Shown here piece by piece: positions 40,994 to 49,078 of a DNA stretch of 64,000 nucleotides. The stretch covers positions 1 to 64,000 of the forward strand of contig NZ_JAIWNB010000036.1 of the NCBI RefSeq assembly GCF_020215705.1, in the 5' to 3' direction. Origin of the DNA: Nonomuraea aurantiaca (GTDB taxonomy: Bacteria > Actinomycetota > Actinomycetes > Streptosporangiales > Streptosporangiaceae). The translations under genes were made by a program, and so were the position numbers. The notes under the pieces were generated by a model that worked only from the letters and a program-made list of their open reading frames with translations, was not told where the DNA came from and did no database searches. Positions within the stretch are counted from its first letter, which is position 1. Every line of letters starts with the position of its first letter.

Positions 40994-42307
40994 GTGGAGA
41001 AGGTGAAGCGGACTCGTGCGCACGTGGCGCGACTCGGCCTCAACCCGGCCCAGGAGGCCGTTGTGGACGGTCAAGCCCACGCCGCGCGTGCTGTGTGGAA
41101 CCTGCTCCACGAGTTCGCGACCTTCCGCCAGGGCCGCCTTGCGTCCTTGAAGGAGTGCGACGCGGCGATTCGGCAGGCCCGCCACGAGATCGAGTGGATG
41201 GGGCAGCTGCCCGCTCAGGCCGCGCAAGCCGTGCTGAAGACCTACCGGCAGGCGTGGGCGAATTTCTTCAACCCCGACCATCCGGCCGAGCTGCCGACGT
41301 TCAAGGGCCGGTTGCGCTCCCGGATGGCCGTGGACGTGCCCCAGGCCGGCGACTTGCAGATCGCCCGGATCAACCGCAGGTGGGGTGCGGTGAATCTCCC
41401 CAAGGTCGGGCGGGTGAGGTACCGGTGGACGAAAGACCTGCCCGGCGTCACCAAGGGCGGACCATCCGGCAGGATCACCGGGGCTCGCCTGGTGAAAGAC
41501 GCCCACGGCTGGACCATCGTCTTCCGCACCGAGCTGCTGGTCTCCGCCCCCGTCCCGCGCACCGGGCCGAAGGCCGGCATGGATCGGGGCATCGCGGTCC
41601 CGCTGGCCCTGTCCACCGGGGAGCACCTTCGGCACGGCCCGTGGCTCACGAGCGGGCAGCGCGAGCGGCTGGTGCGTCTGGAACGCAAAAGTGCCCGTCA
41701 GCGTGCCACCCGCAAGAAGGGCGGCCCGGTTTCCAACCGGGAACGCCGCACCTACGACCAGATCGCCCGGCTCCGCGCGACAGCCAAGCGCCGCGCCGTC
41801 GACTGGCAGCATCAGAACACGACCGACCTCGCGCGGCGATTCAGCGCGATTGTGGTCGAAGACCTGAACATCACCAACATGATGGCCTCGGCGTCCGGGA
41901 CTGTGCGGGAGCCGGGGGTCAACGTCGCCCAGAAGCGGGGCCTGAACCGCTCGATCGCGAGCCAGGCGTGGGGCCGAACGGTGGAGTTGCTGACCTACAA
42001 GGCCGCCGACCGTGGCGGCCTGGTCGCCAAGGTCGGCCCGCACGGCACCAGCCAAGAGTGCCACCGCTGCCACACCACCACGAAAGGATCACGCGAAACG
42101 CAGTCGCGGTTCGCGTGCAAGAACCCGGCGTGCGGATGGATCGGCAACGCTGATACCAACGCTGCCCGAAACCAGCTTCATCGGTACAACTCTGCCGCCG
42201 GACGGGCGGTCACAGGACGTGGAGACTCCGCGATAGCGGGGCCTGTGAAGCGTCAAGCATCCTGTCCCACAGTCTCGCCGCCACCCGCGCTGCGAGCTGC
42301 TGCGTAA
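40994..42307 (+). CDS. tnpB: TnpB RNA-guided nuclease
   Basis: The 437-residue protein has the three RuvC acids intact: D in KAGMDRGIAVPLAL, E in AIVVEDLNITNM, and D in WIGNADTNAARNQL. The zinc finger is also intact (CHRCH and CKNPACGW). TnpB uses an omega/reRNA made from the element's right end to cleave DNA next to a short motif, aiding element retention. Start at GTG 40994. The C-terminal 45 residues overlap the presumed guide-RNA scaffold. Confidence 0.95.
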   Translation: MEKVKRTRAHVARLGLNPAQEAVVDGQAHAARAVWNLLHEFATFRQGRLASLKECDAAIRQARHEIEWMGQLPAQAAQAVLKTYRQAWANFFNPDHPAELPTFKGRLRSRMAVDVPQAGDLQIARINRRWGAVNLPKVGRVRYRWTKDLPGVTKGGPSGRITGARLVKDAHGWTIVFRTELLVSAPVPRTGPKAGMDRGIAVPLALSTGEHLRHGPWLTSGQRERLVRLERKSARQRATRKKGGPVSNRERRTYDQIARLRATAKRRAVDWQHQNTTDLARRFSAIVVEDLNITNMMASASGTVREPGVNVAQKRGLNRSIASQAWGRTVELLTYKAADRGGLVAKVGPHGTSQECHRCHTTTKGSRETQSRFACKNPACGWIGNADTNAARNQLHRYNSAAGRAVTGRGDSAIAGPVKRQASCPTVSPPPALRAAA

Positions 42308-42352
42308 GCAGCACAGGAACCCTCCACACTCATGTGGAGGCGCACGTCAAGA
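42200..42352 (+). ncRNA. Predicted omega/reRNA scaffold of TnpB
   Basis: In this family the guide RNA comes from the 3' end of tnpB and the right end of the element, with the guide taken from flanking DNA. Here the stem CCTCCACA/TGTGGAGG (42321-42340) lies 13 bp after the tnpB stop, followed by GCGCACGTCAAG. The guide would begin near 42350, reading into the flank just upstream of the olsB-like gene. Ends are estimates. Confidence 0.45.
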
Positions 42353-42454
42353 GGTTCACCATGCGGACGCCTCGCTGCCCCCGATGGGAGACGCGTCCGT
42401 CATTTCGGCATGTCGACATGGTCGCGAGACGCTTTCAGGGAAGGACGCCCGCCC

Positions 42455-43183
42455 ATGACGATCTCTCTCACCGGCCGCCCCGCAACCGGCCGCTACACAG
42501 TCGGCATGGCCACGAGCGCTGCCGACGTACAGGCCGCGCAACGGCTTCGCCACGAGGTCTTCGTCGAGGAGATGGGGGCACGGCTCGACAGCCCGATCTC
42601 CGGTCTCGACGCGGACAGGTTCGACGCGTACTGCGACCACCTCCTGGTCCGTTACGACGACAAAGTGGTCGGCACCTACCGGTTGCTCCCTCCGGGGCGT
42701 ACGGACCGGTTGTACTCCGACGCCGAATTCGAGCTCGGCAACCTGGCCGTCCTCAGGCGGGACCTGGTCGAGGCGGGCCGCACCTGCGTACATCCCGATC
42801 ACCGCGCCGGCGCGGTGATCGGCCTGATGTGGGCGGGCATCGCGCGCTACATGGTGAACGGCGGCCACAAGTGGCTGGCGGGTTGCTGCTCGGTGCCCCT
42901 CGACGACGGGGGCGCGGTCGCGGCCGGTGTCGTCGAGCGGGTGCCGCTGGGCCCGGCGGAGTACCGCGTGACGCCGCGCGACCCGTGGAGGTCCCGGGGC
43001 GCCGCCCGTTCCGACCGGTTCGTACCGCCTGCGCTCCTCCGCGGTTACCTGCGGCTGGGCTCCTGGGTGTGCGGGGCGCCCGCGCATGACCGTGACTTCG
43101 GCACCGCCGACTTCTTCGTCCTGCTCTCGATGGCCAACGTCAACGCCCGCTACCTGCGGCACTTCCTGGGAGAACCGCAGTGA
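42455..43183 (+). CDS. OlsB-like N-acyltransferase (ornithine lipid step 1)
   Basis: The start at 42455 gives 242 residues; an upstream extension crosses the IS flank and is rejected. The acyl-ACP-dependent GNAT pattern is clear: AQRLRHEVFVEEMGARLDS, RYDDKVVGTYRLLPP, EAGRTCVHPDHRAGAVIGLM-WAG. OlsB adds a 3-hydroxy fatty acid to the alpha-amino group of ornithine to make lyso-ornithine lipid. It overlaps an acyltransferase gene by 4 bp, the usual olsB-olsA order. Hemolysin-like acyltransferases are relatives. Confidence 0.82.
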   Translation: MTISLTGRPATGRYTVGMATSAADVQAAQRLRHEVFVEEMGARLDSPISGLDADRFDAYCDHLLVRYDDKVVGTYRLLPPGRTDRLYSDAEFELGNLAVLRRDLVEAGRTCVHPDHRAGAVIGLMWAGIARYMVNGGHKWLAGCCSVPLDDGGAVAAGVVERVPLGPAEYRVTPRDPWRSRGAARSDRFVPPALLRGYLRLGSWVCGAPAHDRDFGTADFFVLLSMANVNARYLRHFLGEPQ

Positions 43184-44154
43184 CCGTCACCGTGGCCGGC
43201 CCGGTGGAGATCAACCCCTGGCTGCGCATGGGCCCGTGCACTCCCGAGGTTTGTGTGGAGGCCCCCGCCGCCCTCGCCGGCCCCCTCCACCGGCTGGCGC
43301 GGCTCCTCGCGGCCGTCCTCGTGCTGCTCGCGGGCCTCTCGATCGCCCTGGCGACCCGTCGAGCCGGTACGGTCTGGCGGGCGGAGATCACGAAGACGTG
43401 GGCGCGGCTGCTGCTGCGCGCCCTCGGCATCAGCGTCAGAACCACCGAACCACAGCCCACACCCACCGCGCCAAGGGTGCCCGCCATCCCGGGAGGGGGA
43501 GGCGTGCTTCTCGTGGCGAACCATGTCTCCTGGCTCGACCCGCTGGTCATGGCGGCCACGGTGCCGTCACGGCCGCTGGCGAAGCGGGAGATCGGCGAAT
43601 GGCCGCTCATCCGCACGCTGGCCGCGGGCTCGGGCGTCCTGTTCATCGACAGGGAACGGCTCTCCGCCCTGCCATCGGCCGTCGCCACGGTCGCGAACGC
43701 CCTCAGAGCGGGCGACACGGTGATCGCGTTCCCCGAGGGCACGACGTGGTGCGGGCGTGGGATGGGGGAGTTCCGGCCGGCCGTGTTCCAGGCGGCGATC
43801 GACGCGGGCGCCGCCGTACGCCCGGCCACACTGCGCTACCGCGAGGGAGACTCGACGTCGACCCGCGGCTGCTTTGTCGGAGACGACTCGCTTCTCGCCT
43901 CCCTCCTGCGGGTGACCGCGACCCGCCACCTGGTCGCCGAGGTCACCCTCTTCGCTCCCGTACGGCTCGCGCCCACCGGACGGCGGCACGAGGCACGCGC
44001 CACGCTGGCCAGGATCGCCGAGGAACAGGTACGCGCCGGCGTCGTCGAGCGGGAAACGGACACCGACCCCGGAGTTGCCCGTCGTCACAGGGCGACGGGC
44101 AACCCGGGACGTCCTATCGAGCCAGAGACGCGAGAGTGTCCGGCTTGTTGGTGA
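43180..44154 (+). CDS. OlsA-like lysophospholipid acyltransferase (ornithine lipid step 2)
   Basis: The GTG at 43180 overlaps the olsB-like stop (GTGA). The 324-residue PlsC-type enzyme has an N-terminal membrane span (LLAAVLVLLAGLSIALA), the catalytic NHVSWLDPLVM (HX4D) near 108-118, and FPEGTTWCG (the glycerol/lysolipid-binding block). OlsA O-acylates lyso-ornithine lipid. The pair therefore suggests ornithine-lipid synthesis, a phosphate-free membrane lipid. Its last 41 bp overlap the 3' end of the convergent phosphodiesterase gene. Confidence 0.85.
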   Translation: MTVTVAGPVEINPWLRMGPCTPEVCVEAPAALAGPLHRLARLLAAVLVLLAGLSIALATRRAGTVWRAEITKTWARLLLRALGISVRTTEPQPTPTAPRVPAIPGGGGVLLVANHVSWLDPLVMAATVPSRPLAKREIGEWPLIRTLAAGSGVLFIDRERLSALPSAVATVANALRAGDTVIAFPEGTTWCGRGMGEFRPAVFQAAIDAGAAVRPATLRYREGDSTSTRGCFVGDDSLLASLLRVTATRHLVAEVTLFAPVRLAPTGRRHEARATLARIAEEQVRAGVVERETDTDPGVARRHRATGNPGRPIEPETRECPACW

Positions 44155-44965
44155 TGATGCCGTTCACTTCATAGCCGATCAGGCGGCGCATGACGTCGGG
44201 GTCGTCCACCGTCCAGGCGAAGACCTCCATCCCCAGGCTGTGGACACCCCGGACGTACTGCTCGGTGATGTCGCCATATGGCGGGTTGATGTGGGTGGCG
44301 TAGGCCGCCACCTTCGGCAGGTCCGCCGTGGCCGGCGTGCCGAGCAGGCCGATGGGCACCTGGGGCATGGCGCGGTGGAACGTACGCATCGAGGCCCAGC
44401 TGAACGACTGCACGACCAGCCGACCGGAGTCCAGCCAAGAGGTGTTGTGCCGCAGCTCGTCGGCGACACGCTTCTCGATGCCGGGGTAGAGCTCCGGCGC
44501 CTTGATCTCCAGGAGCAGGCTGAGGCCGCTGCCGTCCATCTCGCGCAGGGTCTCTTCCAGCGTCGGTACGGGCTCGCCGTCGTACTTGGCGGCGAACCAC
44601 GAGCCCGCGTCCAGCCGCCGGATCTCCGCGAGCGTGAAGTCGCCGACCCGCCAGGGCGCCCGGCCGGGGAAGACCTTCTCGACGTCCGTGGTGCGGGACA
44701 GCGTCGTGTCGTGCATCAGGACGAGCTGGTGGTCCTTGGTCTCCTGCACGTCGAGCTCGAACGCGTCGGCGCCCAGCTTGTCGGCCAGCTGGAACGCGGT
44801 GATGGTGTTCTCGGGCGCGTCCGCGGAGGCTCCGCGGTGCGCGACGACCGTGATCTGGGGGGCTTCGAAGTAGATCGCCGATGACGGGGTGGCGGTCGCT
44901 GTGGGGGCTACGGTGGCGAGGGCGGCGAGGGACGTGGCGATGATGGCTCCGAGTCGGGGGAACAT
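44114..44965 (-). CDS. Secreted glycerophosphodiester phosphodiesterase
   Basis: The start at 44965 gives 283 residues with a signal peptide (IIATSLAALATVAPTATATP). The GDPD TIM-barrel motifs are VVAHRGASADAPENTITAF, AFELDVQETKDHQLVLMHD (metal and catalytic E, D, H) and LLLEIKAP; INPPYGDIT and VFAWTVDDPDVM close the domain. It hydrolyses glycerophosphodiesters to glycerol-3-phosphate, useful for phosphate scavenging. Convergent and overlapping with the olsA-like gene, which also fits a phosphate-economy theme. Confidence 0.92.
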   Translation of the reverse strand: MFPRLGAIIATSLAALATVAPTATATPSSAIYFEAPQITVVAHRGASADAPENTITAFQLADKLGADAFELDVQETKDHQLVLMHDTTLSRTTDVEKVFPGRAPWRVGDFTLAEIRRLDAGSWFAAKYDGEPVPTLEETLREMDGSGLSLLLEIKAPELYPGIEKRVADELRHNTSWLDSGRLVVQSFSWASMRTFHRAMPQVPIGLLGTPATADLPKVAAYATHINPPYGDITEQYVRGVHSLGMEVFAWTVDDPDVMRRLIGYEVNGIITNKPDTLASLAR

Positions 44966-45323
44966 GGGGGCTCCTCGGGCTTGGGAAGGCAGCCGACAAT
45001 TCCGAACTTGACAACCACGTGTGACGCGGAGTTGAGGGGAGAGCAACCCGCTGATGCCAGGCAGATGAGCATTGAGGACATCGGCTGTCCGGTCAGCCGC
45101 CCCCGCCCATGACGCGCTCCTGACGCTCCACTGATTGCCCTATGTCATCGGTCGAGCACGTGTCGTAACGGAGCCTTCCCCGTTCGGCCGCCCGCCACGC
45201 GCGGCCGTCCTGCCCCCGAGCCGGTGCGGATCTTCGGTGTAGATCACGACCGAAACCCATATGCCCTGTAGCGATCGTAAGTAGAGTTCTCGCAGGGTCC
45301 CACGGGAGATTCAGGATCGAGCG
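44966..45323. other. 358-bp intergenic region
   Basis: The gap between the divergent phosphodiesterase and MBL genes has no credible open frame. It should contain both promoters. No clear -35/-10 pair, palindrome or Pho-box direct repeats were found by eye; only short GC-rich stems occur near 45180-45225. Confidence 0.5.
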
Positions 45324-46130
45324 ATGAACGAGCAGTGGCGGGAAATCGGCGACCGGGTCTATGTCCGGCGCCATGAGTCCTTCGACATGAACGTCGGCCT
45401 GATCGTCGGTGACGACCACTGCCTGGTGCTCGACACCCGCGTGTCCCACCGCGAGGCCGCCGATCTGATCGAGGCGATCAGGCGGGTCACCCCCAGCCCG
45501 TGGACGGTCGTCAACACCCACTCCCACTTCGACCACTACTTCGGCAACGCGCTGTTCCTGCCGGGCGAGATCTGGGGCCACTCCAGGTGCGCCGAGGAGA
45601 TCGAGCTGTACGGCGAGCAGCGGCGGGCCAAGTGGATCGAGCGCCTGCCCGAGGACCGGCGGGCGGAGCTGGAAGAGGTGGAGATCGTCGCGCCCGACCA
45701 CACGTTCACCTCGACGGCCACCCTCGACATCGGCGGCCGGAGCGTGCACCTGCGTCACTTCGGCCTCGGCCACAGCAGCAACGACGTCGTGGCGCACGTA
45801 CCCGACGCCGGGGTGGTGTTCGCCGGTGACCTGATCGAAGAGGGCGCCCCACCGGCCTTCGGCGACTCTTACCCGCTCGACTGGCCCGCCACGGTGGCCG
45901 CGATGCTGGCCGAGCTGCCCGAGCAGGTGATCGTGCCGGGGCACGGCGCGGTGGTCGACCGCGCCTTCGCCCTCGCCCAGCAGGCCGAGCTGGTCACCGT
46001 GGCCGAGCTCGCCACGCGGGCGCACGTGGAGGGTCTACGTGATCTGATCACCCGTTTCCCCTATCCCGAGGACGTCGCCAGGCAGGTCATCGAGCGGGCC
46101 TTCCTGCAGCTCGACAGCCAACTGACCTGA
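45324..46130 (+). CDS. MBL-fold metallo-hydrolase
   Basis: The 268-residue protein has the metallo-beta-lactamase signature NTHSHFDHYFGNAL (HxHxDH), a third-motif histidine in LGHSSNDVVA, D in GVVFAGDLIE and H in VIVPGHGAVV. This is the broad hydrolase superfamily (glyoxalase II, lactonase, beta-lactamase-like). The opening EIGDRVYVRRHESFDMNVGL is typical of B3-like or quinoprotein-relay enzymes. No signal peptide. Substrate unknown. Confidence 0.92.
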   Translation: MNEQWREIGDRVYVRRHESFDMNVGLIVGDDHCLVLDTRVSHREAADLIEAIRRVTPSPWTVVNTHSHFDHYFGNALFLPGEIWGHSRCAEEIELYGEQRRAKWIERLPEDRRAELEEVEIVAPDHTFTSTATLDIGGRSVHLRHFGLGHSSNDVVAHVPDAGVVFAGDLIEEGAPPAFGDSYPLDWPATVAAMLAELPEQVIVPGHGAVVDRAFALAQQAELVTVAELATRAHVEGLRDLITRFPYPEDVARQVIERAFLQLDSQLT

Positions 46131-46164
46131 CAATCACGTACGGGGCTGGACGGCCGTACCGTCG

Positions 46165-46195
46165 CCTTCTATAGTGCATATTGCACTATAGAAGG
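46165..46195. promoter_or_regulatory. Exceptional 14-bp-arm PadR operator
   Basis: CCTTCTATAGTGCA and TGCACTATAGAAGG form exact 14-bp arms around the 3-base spacer TAT. The right arm runs directly into the GGAGG ribosome binding site of the PadR gene, so a bound dimer would block transcription and the RNA hairpin could also hide the site. Confidence 0.8.
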
Positions 46196-46202
46196 AGGCA
46201 TC

Positions 46203-46802
46203 ATGGCACGACGCCATGACCTGGTCGGGCTGACCGTGCTCGCCATGCTCTCGGTACGTGCCAGCCACCCCTACGAGCTGCACCGCTTCATCGTCGACAC
46301 GCACAAGGACTACGTGACCGGGCTGCCGCGCAGCCTCTACCACGCGGTCGAACGGCTGGCGAAGGACGAGCTGATCGTGCCGACGAAGACCGACCGCGAA
46401 GGCCGCCGGCCCGAGCGGACGGTCTATGAGATCACCGAGGAGGGCCGCCAGGAGCTGGCAACCAGGCTGCGCAGGATGCTGGAGCAGCCGGATGCCGACC
46501 GGCGCACGCTGGTGGCGGCCGTCTCCCTGATCGGCGCGTTGCAGGTGCCCGACGCCAAGCGGGCGCTGCGCACGCGTACGGCCTCCATCGAGGGGACGAT
46601 CAGCGGCATCGAGGCGCACCGGCGGGCGCTGACGGAAAGTGGCCTGCCGGAGATCCTCATGCTCGAGATGGAGTGCGAGCAGGCCCTCTACACGGCCGAG
46701 CTGGCCTGGTTGCGCAGCGTGCTCGACCGGCTGGACAAGGGCGAGCTCGACTGGTCGGGCACGGTCAAGCAGTCGCTGATGGAGCAAGCGCTGGAAAGTT
46801 GA
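46203..46802 (+). CDS. PadR-family regulator
   Basis: This 199-residue PadR protein has a winged helix at about 8-85 (LVGLTVLAMLSVRASHPYEL, RSLYHAVERLAKDELIVP, RTVYEITEEGRQELATRL) and a helical C-terminal dimer domain. It is immediately downstream of a near-perfect palindrome and is therefore probably autorepressed. Three small genes (SnoaL-like, SRPBCC and GNAT) follow in the same direction after 110 bp and could be targets. Confidence 0.92.
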   Translation: MARRHDLVGLTVLAMLSVRASHPYELHRFIVDTHKDYVTGLPRSLYHAVERLAKDELIVPTKTDREGRRPERTVYEITEEGRQELATRLRRMLEQPDADRRTLVAAVSLIGALQVPDAKRALRTRTASIEGTISGIEAHRRALTESGLPEILMLEMECEQALYTAELAWLRSVLDRLDKGELDWSGTVKQSLMEQALES

Positions 46803-46913
46803 GCGGCCGCCGGGGTGCGCCAACACCCCAGCGGCCGGAAATCCGAACAAGGCGCCTGCCCTGTCCAGGACTCGCAGTCTCAGGATAGGCGCCGCGACCA
46901 CAGGAGCAGTGCC

Positions 46914-47291
46914 ATGTCCACTGAGATCAGAGACCTCCTCGCCAGGCTCACCGAAGCCTGGAACTCCGGCGACGCGGCGGCCTACGCCGCGCTGTTCACC
47001 GAGGACGCCGACTACATCACCTTCTTCGGCCTGCACCTCCAGGGCCGGGAGGCCATCGAGGTCGCCCACCGGCAGCTCTTCCAGAGCCCGATCAAGCTGA
47101 CCGGAGGCGGCGGCGAGCCCCTCGTCAAGCCGCTGGGAGACGGCGTCGCACTGGTGATCTCCGGTGGCGGCTCGACCGTCGACGGGCGGCCCGACCCGAG
47201 CCGCGACTCGATCGTCACCTTCACCGCGGTCAGCACACCCGGCGGCTGGCGCTTCGCCTCGTTCCAGAACACCCGGGTGCGCACGCCATGA
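46914..47291 (+). CDS. SnoaL/DUF4440-like (SgcJ/EcaC type) protein
   Basis: The ATG at 46914 follows CAGGAGCAGTGCC and gives 125 residues. The opening EIRDLLARLTEAWNSGDAAA-YAALFTEDADYITFFG and the later VTFTAVSTPGGWRFASFQNT are the cone-shaped NTF2-like fold of the SgcJ/EcaC family. Members include polyketide cyclases and binding proteins; the ligand is unknown. It overlaps the next gene by 4 bp. Confidence 0.88.
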   Translation: MSTEIRDLLARLTEAWNSGDAAAYAALFTEDADYITFFGLHLQGREAIEVAHRQLFQSPIKLTGGGGEPLVKPLGDGVALVISGGGSTVDGRPDPSRDSIVTFTAVSTPGGWRFASFQNTRVRTP

Positions 47292-47698
47292 GGAAATCCC
47301 TGCTCGTCGAGGTGTCCGGGGTGGTCGAGGCGCCACCTGAGCGGGTACGCGAGGCGCTGATCGACCGCGACACGCTGATCGACCGTAAGTCGATGGTCGA
47401 CCGCGAGGGCCGGTTCACCGTCGAATACCACCCGGGTCACACCATGACCGTCGAGGTCACCGACCGTTCGATCGCCTACCAGGGCGGCTGGTGGTACCGG
47501 GCCGAATGGTCGCTGACCGGGCACCCCCAGGGCACGCTCGTCGTCCATCGGGTCTACAACATCGCCGAGCGGATGCGGTGGGCCGTACCGCTGGCGAACC
47601 GGTTCTTCATGGGCTTCGACGAGGCCACACGCGAGGGGTTCGCCGAGGGGCTTGCTCAGATAGGAGGGGACTTGGGGTGCTCCGTGCACCTCACTTAG
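47288..47698 (+). CDS. SRPBCC (START-like) family protein
   Basis: The 136-residue protein starts inside the previous stop (ATGA). The helix-grip pattern is VEVSGVVEAPPERVREALID at the start and RVYNIAERMRWAVPLANRFF near the C-terminus. This fold binds hydrophobic ligands in polyketide cyclases and CoxG-like proteins. With its coupled SnoaL-like neighbour it forms a small ligand-handling pair of unknown purpose. Confidence 0.82.
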   Translation: MRKSLLVEVSGVVEAPPERVREALIDRDTLIDRKSMVDREGRFTVEYHPGHTMTVEVTDRSIAYQGGWWYRAEWSLTGHPQGTLVVHRVYNIAERMRWAVPLANRFFMGFDEATREGFAEGLAQIGGDLGCSVHLT

Positions 47699-47708
47699 GC
47701 TGCCGCTC

Positions 47709-48665
47709 ATGAGCGTGCGATGGGGATCGCTGGACGAGGACGACGCCGGATCGCTCGCCGAGCTGGGCGCCGCCATCGGGGCGGCGGACGGGGTCGAGGA
47801 GCGCTTCAGCGTCGAAGACGTCGCGGAACACCTGGCCAACCCGCTGCTCGACCTGGCCGAAGGCACGCTCGTGGCCAGGGACGGGCAGCGGCTGATCGCC
47901 TACGGCTACCTGCCGGTCAAGCAGGTACGCGACGGCCTGCACGCGATGGTCCTGCACGGCGGCGTCCATCCCGACTTCCGCGGCCGGGGACATGGCGGGC
48001 GGGTGCTCGACTGGGCGATCGGGACGGCGCCGAAGCTGCATGAGCGGGCCTACCCCGGCAAGGGGCTGGAGCTGCAGACCGGCATCCCGCAGGCCGACAC
48101 CGCGGCGGCGGCGCTGCTCGAAGGCAAGGGCTTCGCCGCCGTGCGCCGGTTCTGCCAGATGCGCCGCGACCTGTCGGGGGAGCTGCCCCAGGTACGGGTG
48201 CCCGAGGGGGTCGACTTCGTCACGTACACGCCGGAGTTCGAGGAGGCCGCCCGGCGGGTGCGCAACGAGTCGTTCCGTGACCATTGGGGCAGCGCGTCGC
48301 ACACCGCGGAGAGCTGGCGGCACAGCATCACCGGCAGGCGCGGCTTCCGGCCGGAGTCGTCCTTCGTGGCCCGCGCGGGGGGCGAGGCGGTCTGCGTCGT
48401 GCTGACGCGCCACGTCGAGGGGGCCACGGCCGTGCGTACCGCCTGGATCGACATCATCGGCACGCTACGGGAGTGGCGCGGCAAGGGCGTGGCGGGCAAC
48501 CTGATCGCGCACGCACTCGCCGCGTTCAAGGAGCAGGGGTACGCGAGGGCGGGCCTGAGCGTGGACGCCGACAACCCCACGGGAGCCGTCGGCGTCTACA
48601 CCCGAGCCGGGTTCGAGATCTACCAGCGCGCCACGATGTACTCGCTGCCGATCACGCCAGCCTGA
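47709..48665 (+). CDS. Two-domain GNAT acetyltransferase
   Basis: The 318 residues hold two GNAT folds. The N-terminal one contains HGGVHPDFRGRGHGGRVLDW, the acetyl-CoA pyrophosphate loop (RGxGxG), and the C-terminal one IGTLREWRGKGVAGNLIAHA. The layout resembles MshD/mycothiol-synthase-like or antibiotic-modifying double GNATs; the acceptor is unknown. It runs 14 bp into the 3' end of the convergent Rieske gene. Confidence 0.88.
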   Translation: MSVRWGSLDEDDAGSLAELGAAIGAADGVEERFSVEDVAEHLANPLLDLAEGTLVARDGQRLIAYGYLPVKQVRDGLHAMVLHGGVHPDFRGRGHGGRVLDWAIGTAPKLHERAYPGKGLELQTGIPQADTAAAALLEGKGFAAVRRFCQMRRDLSGELPQVRVPEGVDFVTYTPEFEEAARRVRNESFRDHWGSASHTAESWRHSITGRRGFRPESSFVARAGGEAVCVVLTRHVEGATAVRTAWIDIIGTLREWRGKGVAGNLIAHALAAFKEQGYARAGLSVDADNPTGAVGVYTRAGFEIYQRATMYSLPITPA

Positions 48666-49041
48666 TCTTGCCCTTCACCAGCTTGATCTTCTTCTTGGCG
48701 AGCGGACGCTTGGCCGGACCCTGCACCACCGCACCCGTCAGGGCACTGAACTGGCTGCCATGACAGGGGCAGTGGATCTTGCCACCGCTTACGCTCGCCA
48801 CCGTGCAGCCCTGATGGGTGCAGATGGCGCTGAAGCACTTGAAGACCCCCTTCTTCGGGTGGGTGATCACGTACTTGCCACTGACGATCTTGCCTTTGCC
48901 GACCGGGATGCTCTTGGCGCTGGCCAGGACCGGACCGGCGGCCTCCTCTTCGGCCTCGGCGGGTCGCGCCCACAGGAAAACGGCTCCTGCTGCGCCTGCG
49001 GCGGCGCCACCTCGGGTGATCAGTGCACGGCGTGTGAGCAT
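48652..49041 (-). CDS. Exported Rieske [2Fe-2S] protein
   Basis: The start at 49041 gives 129 residues. A Tat-type leader (TRRALITRGGAAAGAAGAVF) is followed by a Rieske domain with the cluster ligands CTHQGC and CPCHGSQF (CxH...CxxH). The C-terminus is very lysine-rich (KRPLAKKKIKLVKGKIRL). Exported small Rieske proteins act as electron carriers, for example with membrane oxidases; no redox partner is adjacent. Folded export by Tat suits an iron-sulfur protein. Confidence 0.9.
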   Translation of the reverse strand: MLTRRALITRGGAAAGAAGAVFLWARPAEAEEEAAGPVLASAKSIPVGKGKIVSGKYVITHPKKGVFKCFSAICTHQGCTVASVSGGKIHCPCHGSQFSALTGAVVQGPAKRPLAKKKIKLVKGKIRLA

Positions 49042-49078
49042 GATTGCCTCCTTCAACTATCCACACGATGAGAAGTGG

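Larger units (their letters stand above)
40420..42352 (+). mobile_element. IS200/IS605-family insertion sequence with tnpA and tnpB
   Basis: Divergent tnpA and tnpB genes (23 bp apart) are flanked by subterminal hairpins: CCGGCG-TTTA-CGCCGG (40451-40466) on the left and CCTCCACA-CTCA-TGTGGAGG (42321-42340) on the right. Such imperfect-palindrome ends without terminal inverted repeats are the hallmark of IS200/IS605 elements, which move as single strands. The exact tips are estimated. No target duplication is expected. Confidence 0.8.
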
